Below are positions 46,365-54,895 of a stretch of DNA of 64,000 nucleotides, one piece after another. This DNA is from Bryobacterales bacterium (lineage in GTDB: Bacteria > Acidobacteriota > Terriglobia > Bryobacterales > UBA6623): positions 19,863 through 83,862 of the forward strand of contig JAPPMG010000040.1 in assembly GCA_028819215.1 (NCBI GenBank), written 5' to 3'. Made by a program: the position numbers and the translations under genes. Position 1 is the first letter of the stretch. Every line of letters starts with the position of its first letter. Below the pieces are notes generated by a model. The model worked only from the letters and a program-made list of their open reading frames with translations. It searched no databases and had not been told where the DNA came from.

Positions 46365-47095
46365 CGCGGCAGATGTCACCTAGCGCCGGGAACCAGCTAT
46401 TGACGCACCCGGCCACTGAGCGGCGGGATATCACACCGCGGAATGGTGTGTGAAGGCTACCTGCGGCTTTGGCCGTCGCCCCATCGTTCATGGGGACGTT
46501 CTTGGCGAAGCGCTGCGGCCCGGTTGGATTCAAGGCACCGCTGGCGGAGACAAGCAACACCATTCGCGTCCGACGGCATCTCGAAGGTGGCGCGCTCGCA
46601 CCATTTGTCCGTTGCGGGTTGCGACACGCGGTGCTCGCCGGTCACATCCTGCCTTCAGGTGTCGACGCGCGTGCCCAAGTCGCTAGAGGCGTTCGTCAAG
46701 GTGATGTCGTAGTACTGGCCCGTTCGTGCCTCTTGGAGACCGGTCAGCTGCCAGCCGCCACGGATCACGTGCAGCGCGCCACCGGTGTCGAGCGGGCGCT
46801 TGCTCCGGTCCGAGGAATGTTCGTCAGAAGAATTGACGCCAGGCGCATTTTCAGTCCTTTCCTTGCTGCTGCCGGCGAGGGTCTAACACCCAGCGCCAAG
46901 TATCACCGCTACAGATCGTCGCGGCGAGTGTACCCCAGCCCAGCCAACAATTCGCAATTCAGCACCAAATCGATACACGGTCTGCTTAAATCGGAGAGTG
47001 GCGCCAGTGTCGTGGAGGGCACGGTGTCGCCACAGGTCCCGAAGGAGTCGGGTTCTGTTTGTAGGCCGCGCTCGCAGCATGGGTGAGACTTTCGA
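46365..47095. other. Gene-poor stretch with a possible minus-strand remnant
   Basis: About 730 bases without a convincing gene. On the minus strand, 46882 down to 46658 is open and reads like protein (LDTGGALHVIRGGWQLTG, GQYYDITLTNASSDLG), ends at a TGA (46655-46657), continues as VTGEHRVSQPATDKWCER, and appears to shift frame near 46560 into VLLVSASGALNPTGPQRFA. I do not recognise it. It may be another decayed accessory gene. Confidence 0.3.
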
Positions 47096-47731
47096 TTGAC
47101 TACGCACTTGATTGAAACCTCGGCCGAGGATCCGGACCATGCCGTAGTGGAGGCGGCGGTCAGGGCGGTGCGCAGCGGGGAAGTGATCGCGATTCCGAGT
47201 GACGCCTTGTACGTGCTGGTGGCCGATCCGCTGAATCTCAACGCGGTGGCGCAGGTGTTCGAGGCCAAGGGACGGGAGGCCCATCGCTCGCTGCCGCTCC
47301 TCGTCGACTCGGTCGCGATGGCCGTGGAGTACGCCGGCGAACTGCCCTCGAGCTTCTACCTGCTGGCGCGGCGGTTCTGGCCGGGGCTGCTGACTCTGAT
47401 CGTGCAGGCGTCTTCCAAGGTCCCCCTGCGTGTCACCGGCAACACGGGCCGACTGGCGCTTCGCCGCCCGGCATCTGCGCTGGCGAAGCGGCTGGTGGCC
47501 GAATTCGGCACGCCTCTAATCGCCACCAGCGCAAACGTGTCAGGCAAGCCCACGTGTCGGGGCGGCTTTGAGGTGCTCGGAACCATGGACGGTCGCATCA
47601 GCTTGATCGTCGATGGCGGCATCATCGAGGGACCGGCGTCCACCACCATCGATATCACGGCGTTGCAGTGGCGCCTCATCAAGCAGGGCGGCGTCGCCAC
47701 CGCCGAGATCGATGCTTGCTTGGCGGAATAG
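47096..47731 (+). CDS. tsaC: L-threonylcarbamoyladenylate synthase (TsaC/Sua5/YrdC family)
   Basis: A 211-residue protein from a TTG at 47096. VVEAAVRAVRSGEVIAIPSD, YVLVADPLN, RSLPLLVDS, ARRFWPGLLTLIV, LALRRPAS and LIATSANVSGKPT are the YrdC hallmarks. It makes threonylcarbamoyl-AMP for the t6A37 modification of ANN-decoding tRNAs. The family usually has KxRP in the first half where this has GREAHRSLP, and PTDTVYGL where this has PSDALYVL, so it is a divergent member. It lacks the Sua5 C-terminal domain. Confidence 0.85.
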   Translation: MTTHLIETSAEDPDHAVVEAAVRAVRSGEVIAIPSDALYVLVADPLNLNAVAQVFEAKGREAHRSLPLLVDSVAMAVEYAGELPSSFYLLARRFWPGLLTLIVQASSKVPLRVTGNTGRLALRRPASALAKRLVAEFGTPLIATSANVSGKPTCRGGFEVLGTMDGRISLIVDGGIIEGPASTTIDITALQWRLIKQGGVATAEIDACLAE

Positions 47732-47752
47732 GCCCTCCCCCGCGCACGGGCG

Positions 47753-50554
47753 TTAGTGGAAGACCCACGGACGCGCTTGCTTGACCGCCAGCCGCCCGTC
47801 GGAAGTGATCTTGAACTCGATCTCCATGGCGAACCGCTCGCCGGCAGCCACTCGGTACAGATCGCGGAACGTGCCGTGGACCGTGCGCAGGTAGGCGCGC
47901 AGCTCGTTGCGGTGCTCGTCGTTGAGGATCACACTGCCGTCAGGGGTCCGGTTGGAGCTGCGAATGAACCGGTCGTCCCGGGCGCCGCGGGTGCTGAGCA
48001 GCAATTCTTCCGGGATCGACGCGCCTTCCGGGTTCGTGACTAAGTCCTCGCCGACCTGGGCGTTGACATAGTACGTTCGCGGTCGGCCGTCCCCACCGGT
48101 CTGGTACACGATGTCCTCCGTGACTGCGACTCCGTTGGCGCGCTCGCCCGAATAGTTCGGGTGGACTAGCACGCCCATCGCGGCCGCCATGTGGTCGATG
48201 CGGAAGAATGCGCGTTCTTCGTAGGCGCGGAAATTCCAGAGGCTGGCGTAAACCTGCTTGACGGATTTGGAGATGTGGCCCTCGTCCGGGTGGTGGGTGA
48301 ACGAGTCGTACAAACCGGCGCCACTGAAGCCTGGCAGGTCCTCGTTGTTTGTGCTAGAGCGCAGACGGATAGCGCGGCCCTCCGGGAAGCGCCCGTGCAT
48401 GGACTGCAGGTCGGCCAGCATCCAGCCGGGCATTTCCCCGGCACGGACCGCCTTGCGGAACTGTCGCAGCGCCTCTTCGCGAACGCCGGTGTCGGTTGCG
48501 AACCCGGGCCCGGCGAACATCGCCGCAGCCTGCTCGTAGAGACCGTTGTGGCGCATGAAGCGGTCGTAGAAATAGAACGGTATCGCGAACCCTACCGGCA
48601 CCACGCCGGCCGGGAAGTCCAGGCTGCCCAGGGTGGCGACGTTGGCCGCCTTCACGCCCACGCTGGCAGCGTCGTCAAAGCCGAGCTCGCTCAGCGGGCG
48701 AATCCCCTTGACGCCGAGATCGCGTTTCGGAACGAGCGCTTCGCTCGGACGCAACTTAGCGAAGTGGCTCTCAACTTCCTGAACAGTCGCCTCGCGGAGT
48801 TGGTAGCCATCGGGAGTGACGTTGTAGCGGACGTACTTGCCGAGCAAGCCAACGATCTCGTGGTTTTCAGATGCCCCCCTGACATACGCGTTCGGCACGC
48901 CATCCTGCACGGCTCGCAGATTCACGTGAGAGAGCGGCGTCTGCCGGACGCTTGTGATGATCCCGGCCACGCGCGGCATCTCGTTGGGAAGGCTCTCGTA
49001 GAGCACCACGTCTCGCGCCCGCGGGCGGTCCTCGGGCGACATCAGCCGCAAGTAGCCGAAGCCCTCGGCTGCGTTGAGCGGGAGATAGGCGATGCCACCG
49101 AACAGATCCTCCTCCCGGAAGACCGCCAGGCCGGCGGCTTCGTATTGCTCGCGCTCTTGCTCGTAGCGAGCGACAGCGGCAGGTAGCGGGTAGTACGCCA
49201 GCCGGCCGGCCACGATCGGAGCGTGCTCGGTGAGGAGATCGTGGGAGAGCCGGATCATCTCGAACGGGTACGAGTCCCTCGGTTCGAACTCGAAGGTGTA
49301 CAGGCCTGCGCCGCCGTTGGGAGCGGTCAGCAGCGGACGGAACACCAATACTCCGCGCATCGTCCCGGACTGGCCGCCGCGCCCGCCGAAGCCGAGGCCG
49401 ACGGAGCGCATGAATTGCGGGTGGGCGCGGAAGTTCTCGGTGTTCATGAAGTACATCTGCGGCTCGTCGGAGATGGCTTCGGTGATCACGAACTTGACGA
49501 ATTCGAGGCCGCGGAGTCCGGAATCTCTCAGGACCTGCTCGCCTTGGTAGGAGAATTTCTCGAAAGTTGCCCGGTCGGGGATCGTGGCCGCTCCCTCGTC
49601 GGGCGTCAGTTCGTGGGGCTGCTTGCGCTCTGCCGCGACCTCTTCGAAACCGCCCGGGCCGCCCCGGAACCCGCCTCCGCCGCGACCCCCGCCGCCCCGG
49701 CTTGGGAGGAACTCGCTGGCGGAGAGCGTGCCGCTGGCGTCGCTGTCCAGAGTTGCCAGCGCTCTGCTCGCGTCCTCGATCTCGGCCCGTTCGAGCGCTC
49801 CGCTGCCATCGCCGTCGAGTGCGTTGACAACTGGGAGAGTGCGCAACATAGCGCCGGGGTCTCGTGGGCCGCCGCGCTGGCGTCCGCCGAAGGCGCCCGC
49901 TGCGGGCAGCATTTCGTTTTCGCCAACGTGGCCGTCACCGTCTGAGTCCAGCGAGCGCAGGGCCGAACTGGCCGCTGCCAGTTCCGCAGCCGAGATCTCT
50001 CGATCAGCATTGGCGTCGAGCACATTCACGACGGGCAGCGCAACCGGAGGCCGACCTTGGCCCCTGCCCGGGCCGCCGCGCCCGCCGAATCTCGGCAGCA
50101 GTTCGTCGCTGGTCAAGCTGCCGCTGCCATCGGCATCCAGACTCGCCAGCGACGCTTTCGCCTGTCGGATCTCTTCCGGTCCGATCTCCCCGTCACGGTC
50201 TGCATCGAGGGCGGCAATCAGGGGGATGCCCGGCGCGCCCCCAGGGCCGCCCCTGCCGGGTCTTGTGCCCGCGCCCGGATCCCCGGGCCGCGCTTGGCGG
50301 CCGCCGCCCGGACCGCCGCCGAATCGCGGCATGAGTTCGTCTCGACTCAGGCTTCCGCTGCTATCGGCGTCCAGCGTGAGCAGCGCGGCCGGGGCGGCAC
50401 GGATCTCCTCCTCGGACAACGTGTCGTCGGCGTCCGCGTCGAGTGCGGCCATGATCGGCAGCATCCTCGACATGCCGGGCGGGCCTTGCGCAAACAGCGC
50501 TCCGAAGGCTGCCGCGAAGGCGGCCAAGCCGATTGCCTTGCATAGGGAGTTCAT
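47753..50554 (-). CDS. Exported EF-hand protein with glucan-water-dikinase-like phosphohistidine and ATP-grasp domains
   Basis: A 933-residue protein from the ATG at 50554; residues 1-22 are a Sec signal (LCKAIGLAAFAAAFGALFAQ). Residues ~38-280 hold eight EF-hand loops in four pairs (LDADADDTLSEEEI, LDADSSGSLSRDEL, LDADRDGEIGPEEI and so on), separated by Gly/Arg/Pro-rich linkers (RFGGGPGGG). Residues ~330-520 are of unknown fold. Around residue 543, TPLSHVNLRAVQDGVPNAYV matches the phosphohistidine motif of glucan water dikinases (LSHVxxRARN). Residues ~620-930 form a PPDK-type ATP-grasp domain (IRLRSSTNNEDLPGFSGAG, VQP-like ending KQARPWVFH). The phosphohistidine-then-ATP-grasp order is that of glucan water dikinase, not PEP synthase. 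It is the third gene of a VTC/DUF4956 operon, overlapping DUF4956 by 4 bases. Confidence 0.82.
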   Translation of the reverse strand: MNSLCKAIGLAAFAAAFGALFAQGPPGMSRMLPIMAALDADADDTLSEEEIRAAPAALLTLDADSSGSLSRDELMPRFGGGPGGGRQARPGDPGAGTRPGRGGPGGAPGIPLIAALDADRDGEIGPEEIRQAKASLASLDADGSGSLTSDELLPRFGGRGGPGRGQGRPPVALPVVNVLDANADREISAAELAAASSALRSLDSDGDGHVGENEMLPAAGAFGGRQRGGPRDPGAMLRTLPVVNALDGDGSGALERAEIEDASRALATLDSDASGTLSASEFLPSRGGGGRGGGGFRGGPGGFEEVAAERKQPHELTPDEGAATIPDRATFEKFSYQGEQVLRDSGLRGLEFVKFVITEAISDEPQMYFMNTENFRAHPQFMRSVGLGFGGRGGQSGTMRGVLVFRPLLTAPNGGAGLYTFEFEPRDSYPFEMIRLSHDLLTEHAPIVAGRLAYYPLPAAVARYEQEREQYEAAGLAVFREEDLFGGIAYLPLNAAEGFGYLRLMSPEDRPRARDVVLYESLPNEMPRVAGIITSVRQTPLSHVNLRAVQDGVPNAYVRGASENHEIVGLLGKYVRYNVTPDGYQLREATVQEVESHFAKLRPSEALVPKRDLGVKGIRPLSELGFDDAASVGVKAANVATLGSLDFPAGVVPVGFAIPFYFYDRFMRHNGLYEQAAAMFAGPGFATDTGVREEALRQFRKAVRAGEMPGWMLADLQSMHGRFPEGRAIRLRSSTNNEDLPGFSGAGLYDSFTHHPDEGHISKSVKQVYASLWNFRAYEERAFFRIDHMAAAMGVLVHPNYSGERANGVAVTEDIVYQTGGDGRPRTYYVNAQVGEDLVTNPEGASIPEELLLSTRGARDDRFIRSSNRTPDGSVILNDEHRNELRAYLRTVHGTFRDLYRVAAGERFAMEIEFKITSDGRLAVKQARPWVFH

Positions 50555-51171
50555 GATGTTTCCTTCGCCCCGTTGGCGCGAGCCGCTGCCTGCTGTTCCC
50601 GATCGTCGAAGAAGAGCGTGAGCTCCGCCGTGTCGCGAACCATGTCGATGCGGCCCACGGCAACATGCCGAACCGGCAGCCCGGTCCGTGCGCACAGGTC
50701 GGCGAGCAGCTCGTCCTTGCGCGACGGTACGACCAGTTCGACCTTGTCGTAGTGGATCTGCTTGCTCGCCTCGAAGTGAAATCCCCATTCGCGTTCCAGC
50801 ACGAACATGACCAGGATCACCACTGCGTTGGATGCCAGCATGCGAGCGTAGTCGGATTGAGTCGCCAGCACCGAATTCATCACCGCCAGCGCGATCAGCA
50901 CGAACAGGTAGGTCATCTCGCGCGCCGAGATCGTGTCCGTGCGGTAGCGCAGCACGGAGAAGATCGCGAACAGGCCGAAACCTACGCCGATGCTCAAGTC
51001 AACGCTGGTCAGCAGGCCCAGCACGAAATAAGTCACTGTGCTGAACGTCACGAACGTCAGCACGTACTGCTTGTCCTGCGTGGTGGGGTAATAGATCAGC
51101 CGGACGATCAGCAGAGCCACCGCAAGATTGAATCCGGCTCCGGCCAGGTGGGCGAGCAAGTCAGGCTGCAT
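50551..51171 (-). CDS. DUF4956 membrane protein
   Basis: A 206-residue protein. Four membrane helices are expected in residues 10-125: FNLAVALLIVRLIYY, LTFVTFSTVTYFVLGLLTSV, GVGFGLFAIFSVLRYRTD, then MTYLFVLIALAVMNSVL and VVILVMFVLE. RYRTDTISAREMTYLF is the DUF4956 signature. The C-terminal ~75 residues are a soluble domain (LELLV-type strands, PVRHVAVGRIDMVRD). It overlaps the VTC gene by 11 bases and the EF-hand gene by 4. DUF4956 often lies beside VTC polymerases and may help export or anchor polyphosphate. Confidence 0.92.
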   Translation of the reverse strand: MQPDLLAHLAGAGFNLAVALLIVRLIYYPTTQDKQYVLTFVTFSTVTYFVLGLLTSVDLSIGVGFGLFAIFSVLRYRTDTISAREMTYLFVLIALAVMNSVLATQSDYARMLASNAVVILVMFVLEREWGFHFEASKQIHYDKVELVVPSRKDELLADLCARTGLPVRHVAVGRIDMVRDTAELTLFFDDREQQAAARANGAKETS

Positions 51172-51955
51172 GGCGGTCTCCTTCGGCCAGCTTGGCTAGC
51201 ATGCGGAGCTTGGGTCGCGCTTTGCTGCGCTTCAGGTGCGGAAACAACAATACTGCCCCGATGCAGTACTTGCTAAACCCGGTCGGACGGCACCCCAGCG
51301 AGCGCATGTGGCGGAAGAAAGCGGATGTTCGGTCGAAGCGCTCCTGCTTCAGCTCGCCGACCGCGACGCCCGGAATCCGGATCGCTTCGGTTTCGATCTT
51401 GAAGTGGACCCCAACATCGAGCGTCACACGCTCTCGACTCGTCTTGCTCACGAGCGTGATCCGCTCGAATCGATTCCATATCGTTGGCTGTAGGCGCTCG
51501 GTGTTGACCCGCGCGTGGGCTGCGATGAAGGTGCCCTCCGCCGCGGTCAGCTCGGTGACGATGTCCGGGGTCTCCGTTCGCTCTTTGACGGTACGGCGCG
51601 GCCCGATCTTGCGCTTGACTTCGAAGAACGAGCGGCCCGAGTCGACGTACTGGCGGCTGCGGATCTTGAGCGCGCGGCGCGAGGAGCGCTGGTGCCTTTG
51701 GTACAGGTCGAATCCTGCGGTGTCGAAGTAGAGCGTGCGGTAGCGGTGCAGGCGCTCCCCGCCGACTTCCAGGACTCGGTAGTCCTGCTGCAGGGCATCG
51801 AGCAGCGTCCGCAACTGGCCTTGCGGCAGCAAGAACTTCGTGTCGCAGCGGTCTTGCGAGGACTGCTGCCCGATCGCCTCCAGCGACACCGGCGCGAAAT
51901 CGGCGAGGCGGTCGCGAACTTGGCTTGCGAAAACGCGTGCGCTACTGGAGGACAT
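51161..51955 (-). CDS. VTC-domain protein (polyphosphate polymerase-like)
   Basis: A 264-residue protein. The VTC tunnel fold shows RCDTKFLLPQGQLRTLL, HRYRTLYFDTAGFDLYQRHQ, RRALKIRSRQYVDSGRSFFEVKRK and RRTVKERTETPD, which supply the basic residues that hold polyphosphate and the catalytic Glu (FEVKRK). FKIETEAIRIPGVAVGELKQER gives the second-half acidic residues. In yeast Vtc4 this domain makes polyphosphate from ATP. It is the first gene of a three-gene operon. No SPX domain is present. Confidence 0.9.
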   Translation of the reverse strand: MSSSSARVFASQVRDRLADFAPVSLEAIGQQSSQDRCDTKFLLPQGQLRTLLDALQQDYRVLEVGGERLHRYRTLYFDTAGFDLYQRHQRSSRRALKIRSRQYVDSGRSFFEVKRKIGPRRTVKERTETPDIVTELTAAEGTFIAAHARVNTERLQPTIWNRFERITLVSKTSRERVTLDVGVHFKIETEAIRIPGVAVGELKQERFDRTSAFFRHMRSLGCRPTGFSKYCIGAVLLFPHLKRSKARPKLRMLAKLAEGDRHAA

Positions 51956-52280
51956 CAGGGTTTGGTGCGCTTGGCCGCGGCGGCGCGGCGAGGTGCCCTT
52001 GCTTTTCTAGGCGCAAGGCGCTGTAGGGCGGTCACTTGCCGTTCGTCAAATGGTTGTAAACAGCGGGTGCGACGTCTTAATGCCCAGACACGGGCTAGCG
52101 GAGGCAGCGACGCGGTTTGTCACGTTCCGCCGCGAAGTCGGAAACGGCGCTCTCCCGCAGGTCTGGCGGATCAGCGGACCCGCCGCTTTCGGCCGGTCTC
52201 CGCAGTCGCGCCTGACCTATAATCGTTTGATTAATCTGGCAGCCCTGCAACGAGAGCCGGGCAGCGGAAGGGAGGATTAG
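51956..52280. other. Divergent promoter region (VTC operon and rhodanese)
   Basis: About 325 bases. A TATAAT hexamer at 52218-52223 faces the rhodanese gene, and GGGAGGA at 52270-52276 is its Shine-Dalgarno. No promoter for the VTC operon was picked out. Small frames here have no recognisable product. Confidence 0.5.
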
Positions 52281-53129
52281 ATGATGTCCGGCTATGCGCA
52301 TCCCGAAGTACTGGTCACAACCGATTGGGTGGACCAACACGCCCGTGACGACGGCCTCCGAGTCGTAGAGGTCGATGTGGACACCGGCTCCTATGACGAG
52401 GGTCACGTGCCAGGTGCGATCGGCTGGGCGTGGGACAGCCAGCTGTGCGACACGGTCGTGCGCGACATCCTGCCCAAGGACCGCTTCGAGAGCTTGCTGG
52501 GCGACAGCGGCATTAGCCGGGACACGACCGTGGTGCTCTACGGCGACAACAACAACTGGTTCGCCGCTTGGGCGTTCTGGCAGCTGAAGATCTACGGCCA
52601 CCCCGATGTCCGGCTGATGAACGGTGGTCGCGTGAAGTGGCTGGCGGAAGGGCGCGAACTCTCTTTGGAGTCGCCTGCAGTGGCGCCAGCGGACTATTCC
52701 GCCTCCGAGCCCGACCTTTCGATCCGGGCGTTCTTGGACCAGGTCAGGCAAGCGTCGGGTGCCAGCGCGGCCGACCTGGTCGATGTGCGCAGCCCAGCCG
52801 AGTTTAGCGGCGAGATCCTCGCCCCGCCGGGCCTGCCCGAGACGTGCCAGCGCGGCGGGCACGTCCCGGGCGCGCGGAACATTCCGTGGGGCAAGGCCTG
52901 TGCCGAGGACGGCACCTTCAAGAGTGCCGGCGCCTTGCGCGAACTCTACGCCGCCCAGGGCATCACAGGCGATAAGCCGATCGTTGCGTACTGCCGCATC
53001 GGTGAGCGGTCCAGTCATTCTTGGTTCGTGCTCAAGTACCTGCTGGGCTACGAAGGCGTGAGCAACTATGACGGGTCGTGGACTGAGTGGGGCAACCTTG
53101 TCGGCGCGCCGGTCGAGCGCGGCGCATGA
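52281..53129 (+). CDS. Tandem rhodanese sulfurtransferase
   Basis: A 282-residue protein with two rhodanese domains. The N-terminal half (VTTDWVDQHARDDGLRVVEV, DEGHVPGAIGWAWDSQL, VVLYGDNNNWFAAWAFW) lacks the active Cys, where homologues have Asp/Asn (GDNNN). The C-terminal half has DVRSPAEFSGE and the active loop CRIGERS in IVAYCRIGERSSHSW. It transfers sulfane sulfur, for example from thiosulfate. The ATG at 52281 or the one at 52284 could be used. Its stop overlaps the next gene's ATG (ATGA). Confidence 0.95.
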   Translation: MMSGYAHPEVLVTTDWVDQHARDDGLRVVEVDVDTGSYDEGHVPGAIGWAWDSQLCDTVVRDILPKDRFESLLGDSGISRDTTVVLYGDNNNWFAAWAFWQLKIYGHPDVRLMNGGRVKWLAEGRELSLESPAVAPADYSASEPDLSIRAFLDQVRQASGASAADLVDVRSPAEFSGEILAPPGLPETCQRGGHVPGARNIPWGKACAEDGTFKSAGALRELYAAQGITGDKPIVAYCRIGERSSHSWFVLKYLLGYEGVSNYDGSWTEWGNLVGAPVERGA

Positions 53130-53350
53130 AGGCCGAGAGCTTCAGCGTCACCGAGCTCGAACTCGCAGGTTGGCCGGTGCGCATCACCTCCTACCGCATA
53201 GGCGAGACTTGGCACGCCAAGGCGGACAACGTCTCTCCGGGGGCCAACATCGCCCGGGCCAAGGCGGAGGGCAGGCAGCAGGCCGAGGCTAGGGTGATCG
53301 AGCGGGCTTCCGAGAGGCTGGAGGCGACCCGGCGCCGCCCTCAGGGCTGA
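53126..53350 (+). CDS. Small protein of unknown function
   Basis: A 74-residue protein from an ATG that overlaps the rhodanese stop by four bases, so it is translationally coupled. The N-terminal half (FSVTELELAGWPVRITSYRI, GETWHAKADNV) looks like a three-strand sheet and the C-terminal half a charged helix (RAKAEGRQQAEARVIERASE). I do not recognise the family. The shape recalls HicB-like or dsRBD-like small folds, but this is only an impression. Tight coupling suggests it works with the sulfurtransferase. Confidence 0.7.
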   Translation: MKAESFSVTELELAGWPVRITSYRIGETWHAKADNVSPGANIARAKAEGRQQAEARVIERASERLEATRRRPQG

Positions 53351-53363
53351 GCTAGGTTCCTGT

Positions 53364-53957
53364 ATGCGAGTCCAGATCTTCTCCGACATCCACGGCGACT
53401 TCGCCAGCCTGCGGCAGGCCGTCGCGGTCGAAGCGGACCTATTCATCGCCGCCGGCGATCTGGTGACCCACCCGGCCCCGCTCGAGCCCTGCGCGGAAGT
53501 TCTCGCGCCGCTGGGCGAGCGCCTCTGGGTCATGCCGGGCAACAACGAGACAGCCGAGCAGGTGCGCGAGTTTTGCGAGCGCTTCGGCTTTCGCAGCTTT
53601 CACGAGGAAGTCCACCAGGTGGCCGGCGTGCATTTCGCCGGCTTGGGCTATTCCAACCCAACGCCGTTCGACACGCCCGGAGAATACTCGGAGGAGGATC
53701 TGGCCGCCAAGCTTTCACGTTTCGCCGGCCGGTTCCCCCAGGTCTTGGTTTGCCATGCGCCGCCGTTGGACACGCCTCTCGACGAGGCTGCGCCGGGCCT
53801 GCACTTCGGCTCCAAGGCTGTCCGCGACTACATCGACGAGCACCAGCCGGAATACTGCTTCTGCGGGCACATCCACGAGGGTTCTGGCCGGACCGTGCGA
53901 CTGGGCGCGACGCTGGCGGCAAATGTCGGCAAGCCGGGCTACCTGCTGGAGCTGTGA
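53364..53957 (+). CDS. Calcineurin-like metallophosphoesterase (YfcE-type)
   Basis: A 197-residue cytoplasmic enzyme. Motifs are SDIHGDFAS (D and H), AAGDLVTH, MPGNNET (GNxE with Asn replacing His), LVCHAPPLD and CGHIHEGSG. These supply the two-metal site. The GNNE form instead of GNHE occurs in several small phosphodiesterases. The substrate is unknown. It starts 13 bases after the small unknown gene, so probably in one transcript. Confidence 0.9.
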   Translation: MRVQIFSDIHGDFASLRQAVAVEADLFIAAGDLVTHPAPLEPCAEVLAPLGERLWVMPGNNETAEQVREFCERFGFRSFHEEVHQVAGVHFAGLGYSNPTPFDTPGEYSEEDLAAKLSRFAGRFPQVLVCHAPPLDTPLDEAAPGLHFGSKAVRDYIDEHQPEYCFCGHIHEGSGRTVRLGATLAANVGKPGYLLEL

Positions 53958-54030
53958 GTGCGGCGGCCGCGCTCCGCGCTAAAATAGACATGCGGTTGCT
54001 TGTCTCACTATCCCGCCGCTGACCCTCCCG

Positions 54031-54867
54031 ATGTCTGATGCGCCCGAAGGGGCAGTTGTCGCGCTGCCTGTGGCGGGCGACCAATCTGCTAGCAGCGCCA
54101 GCTTCTGGTTGTGCGCCGCGACACTGTGGCGGCGCGAACTGCGCGGCTTCTACCGCCAGCGCAGCCGGGTCGTCGGCACGCTCTCCACGCCGCTGCTGTT
54201 CTGGCTCGTGCTAGGTTCCGGCTTCGGCTCTTCGCTGCTGGCCGCCGAGGGGGGCTACGCACAGTTTTTCTTTCCGGGGATGCTGGCGCTGAGCGTGCTG
54301 TTCACGTCGATCTTCGCCAACATCTCATTGATCGAGGATCGCCGCGAGGGATTCCTGCTGGGCGTGCTGGTGGCTCCTGTCTCGCGCCTCGCGCTGGTGT
54401 TGGGCAAGGTTTGCGGGGCCACCACCCTGGGTGCCATCCAAGGCGCTCTGCTCCTGCCATTGGCACTGTTGGCGGGCCTTTCGCTCGATCTTGCCAAGCT
54501 GCCGCTGGTGTTCGGGGCGCTGTTGCTGATGGCATTCGGCGTCACCTGCTTGGGATTCTTCTGTGCTTGGTGGCTGAACTCGGTGCAGGGCTTCCACTCG
54601 ATCATGAACCTCGTGCTGATGCCCATGTGGCTCGTCTCCGGCGGGGTCTTCCCCTTGGACGGCTCGTCGGCTTGGCTGCGCTGGCTGACCGCCGTCAACC
54701 CCTTGGCTTACGGCGTGGCCGAACTTCGCAGGCTGCTGGGCGCGCCCGGAGCTGGCACAGTGCCGGCACCTGAATTGTCGTGGCTGGTGCTCGCGGGCTT
54801 CGGCGCTGTCATGCTGCTGGCCGCGTGGCGCAGGGCGACGCGGTCCGAGGCGGCGCACCTGTCCTGA
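54031..54867 (+). CDS. ABC-2 type transporter permease
   Basis: A 278-residue membrane protein with six predicted helices. RELRGFYRQRSRVVGTLSTPLLFW is the typical start, FFFPGMLALSVLFTSIF and SLIEDRREGFLLGVLVAPVSR the ABC-2 signature, and MWLVSGGVFPLDG the conserved fifth-helix region. It would export a substrate together with an ATPase, but no cognate single-domain ATPase is next to it. The DUF420 gene follows after 28 bases, which suggests a link to heme or cytochrome oxidase assembly (NodJ/CcmB-like permeases are common there). Confidence 0.9.
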   Translation: MSDAPEGAVVALPVAGDQSASSASFWLCAATLWRRELRGFYRQRSRVVGTLSTPLLFWLVLGSGFGSSLLAAEGGYAQFFFPGMLALSVLFTSIFANISLIEDRREGFLLGVLVAPVSRLALVLGKVCGATTLGAIQGALLLPLALLAGLSLDLAKLPLVFGALLLMAFGVTCLGFFCAWWLNSVQGFHSIMNLVLMPMWLVSGGVFPLDGSSAWLRWLTAVNPLAYGVAELRRLLGAPGAGTVPAPELSWLVLAGFGAVMLLAAWRRATRSEAAHLS

Positions 54868-54895
54868 TTCGCGGCGCGCGGCGCAAACCGACCGA

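Noticed and set aside
46469..47086. A 205-codon plus-strand frame between the restriction remnant and tsaC
   Set aside because: No domain, no SD, and the opposite strand reads more like protein over the same bases.
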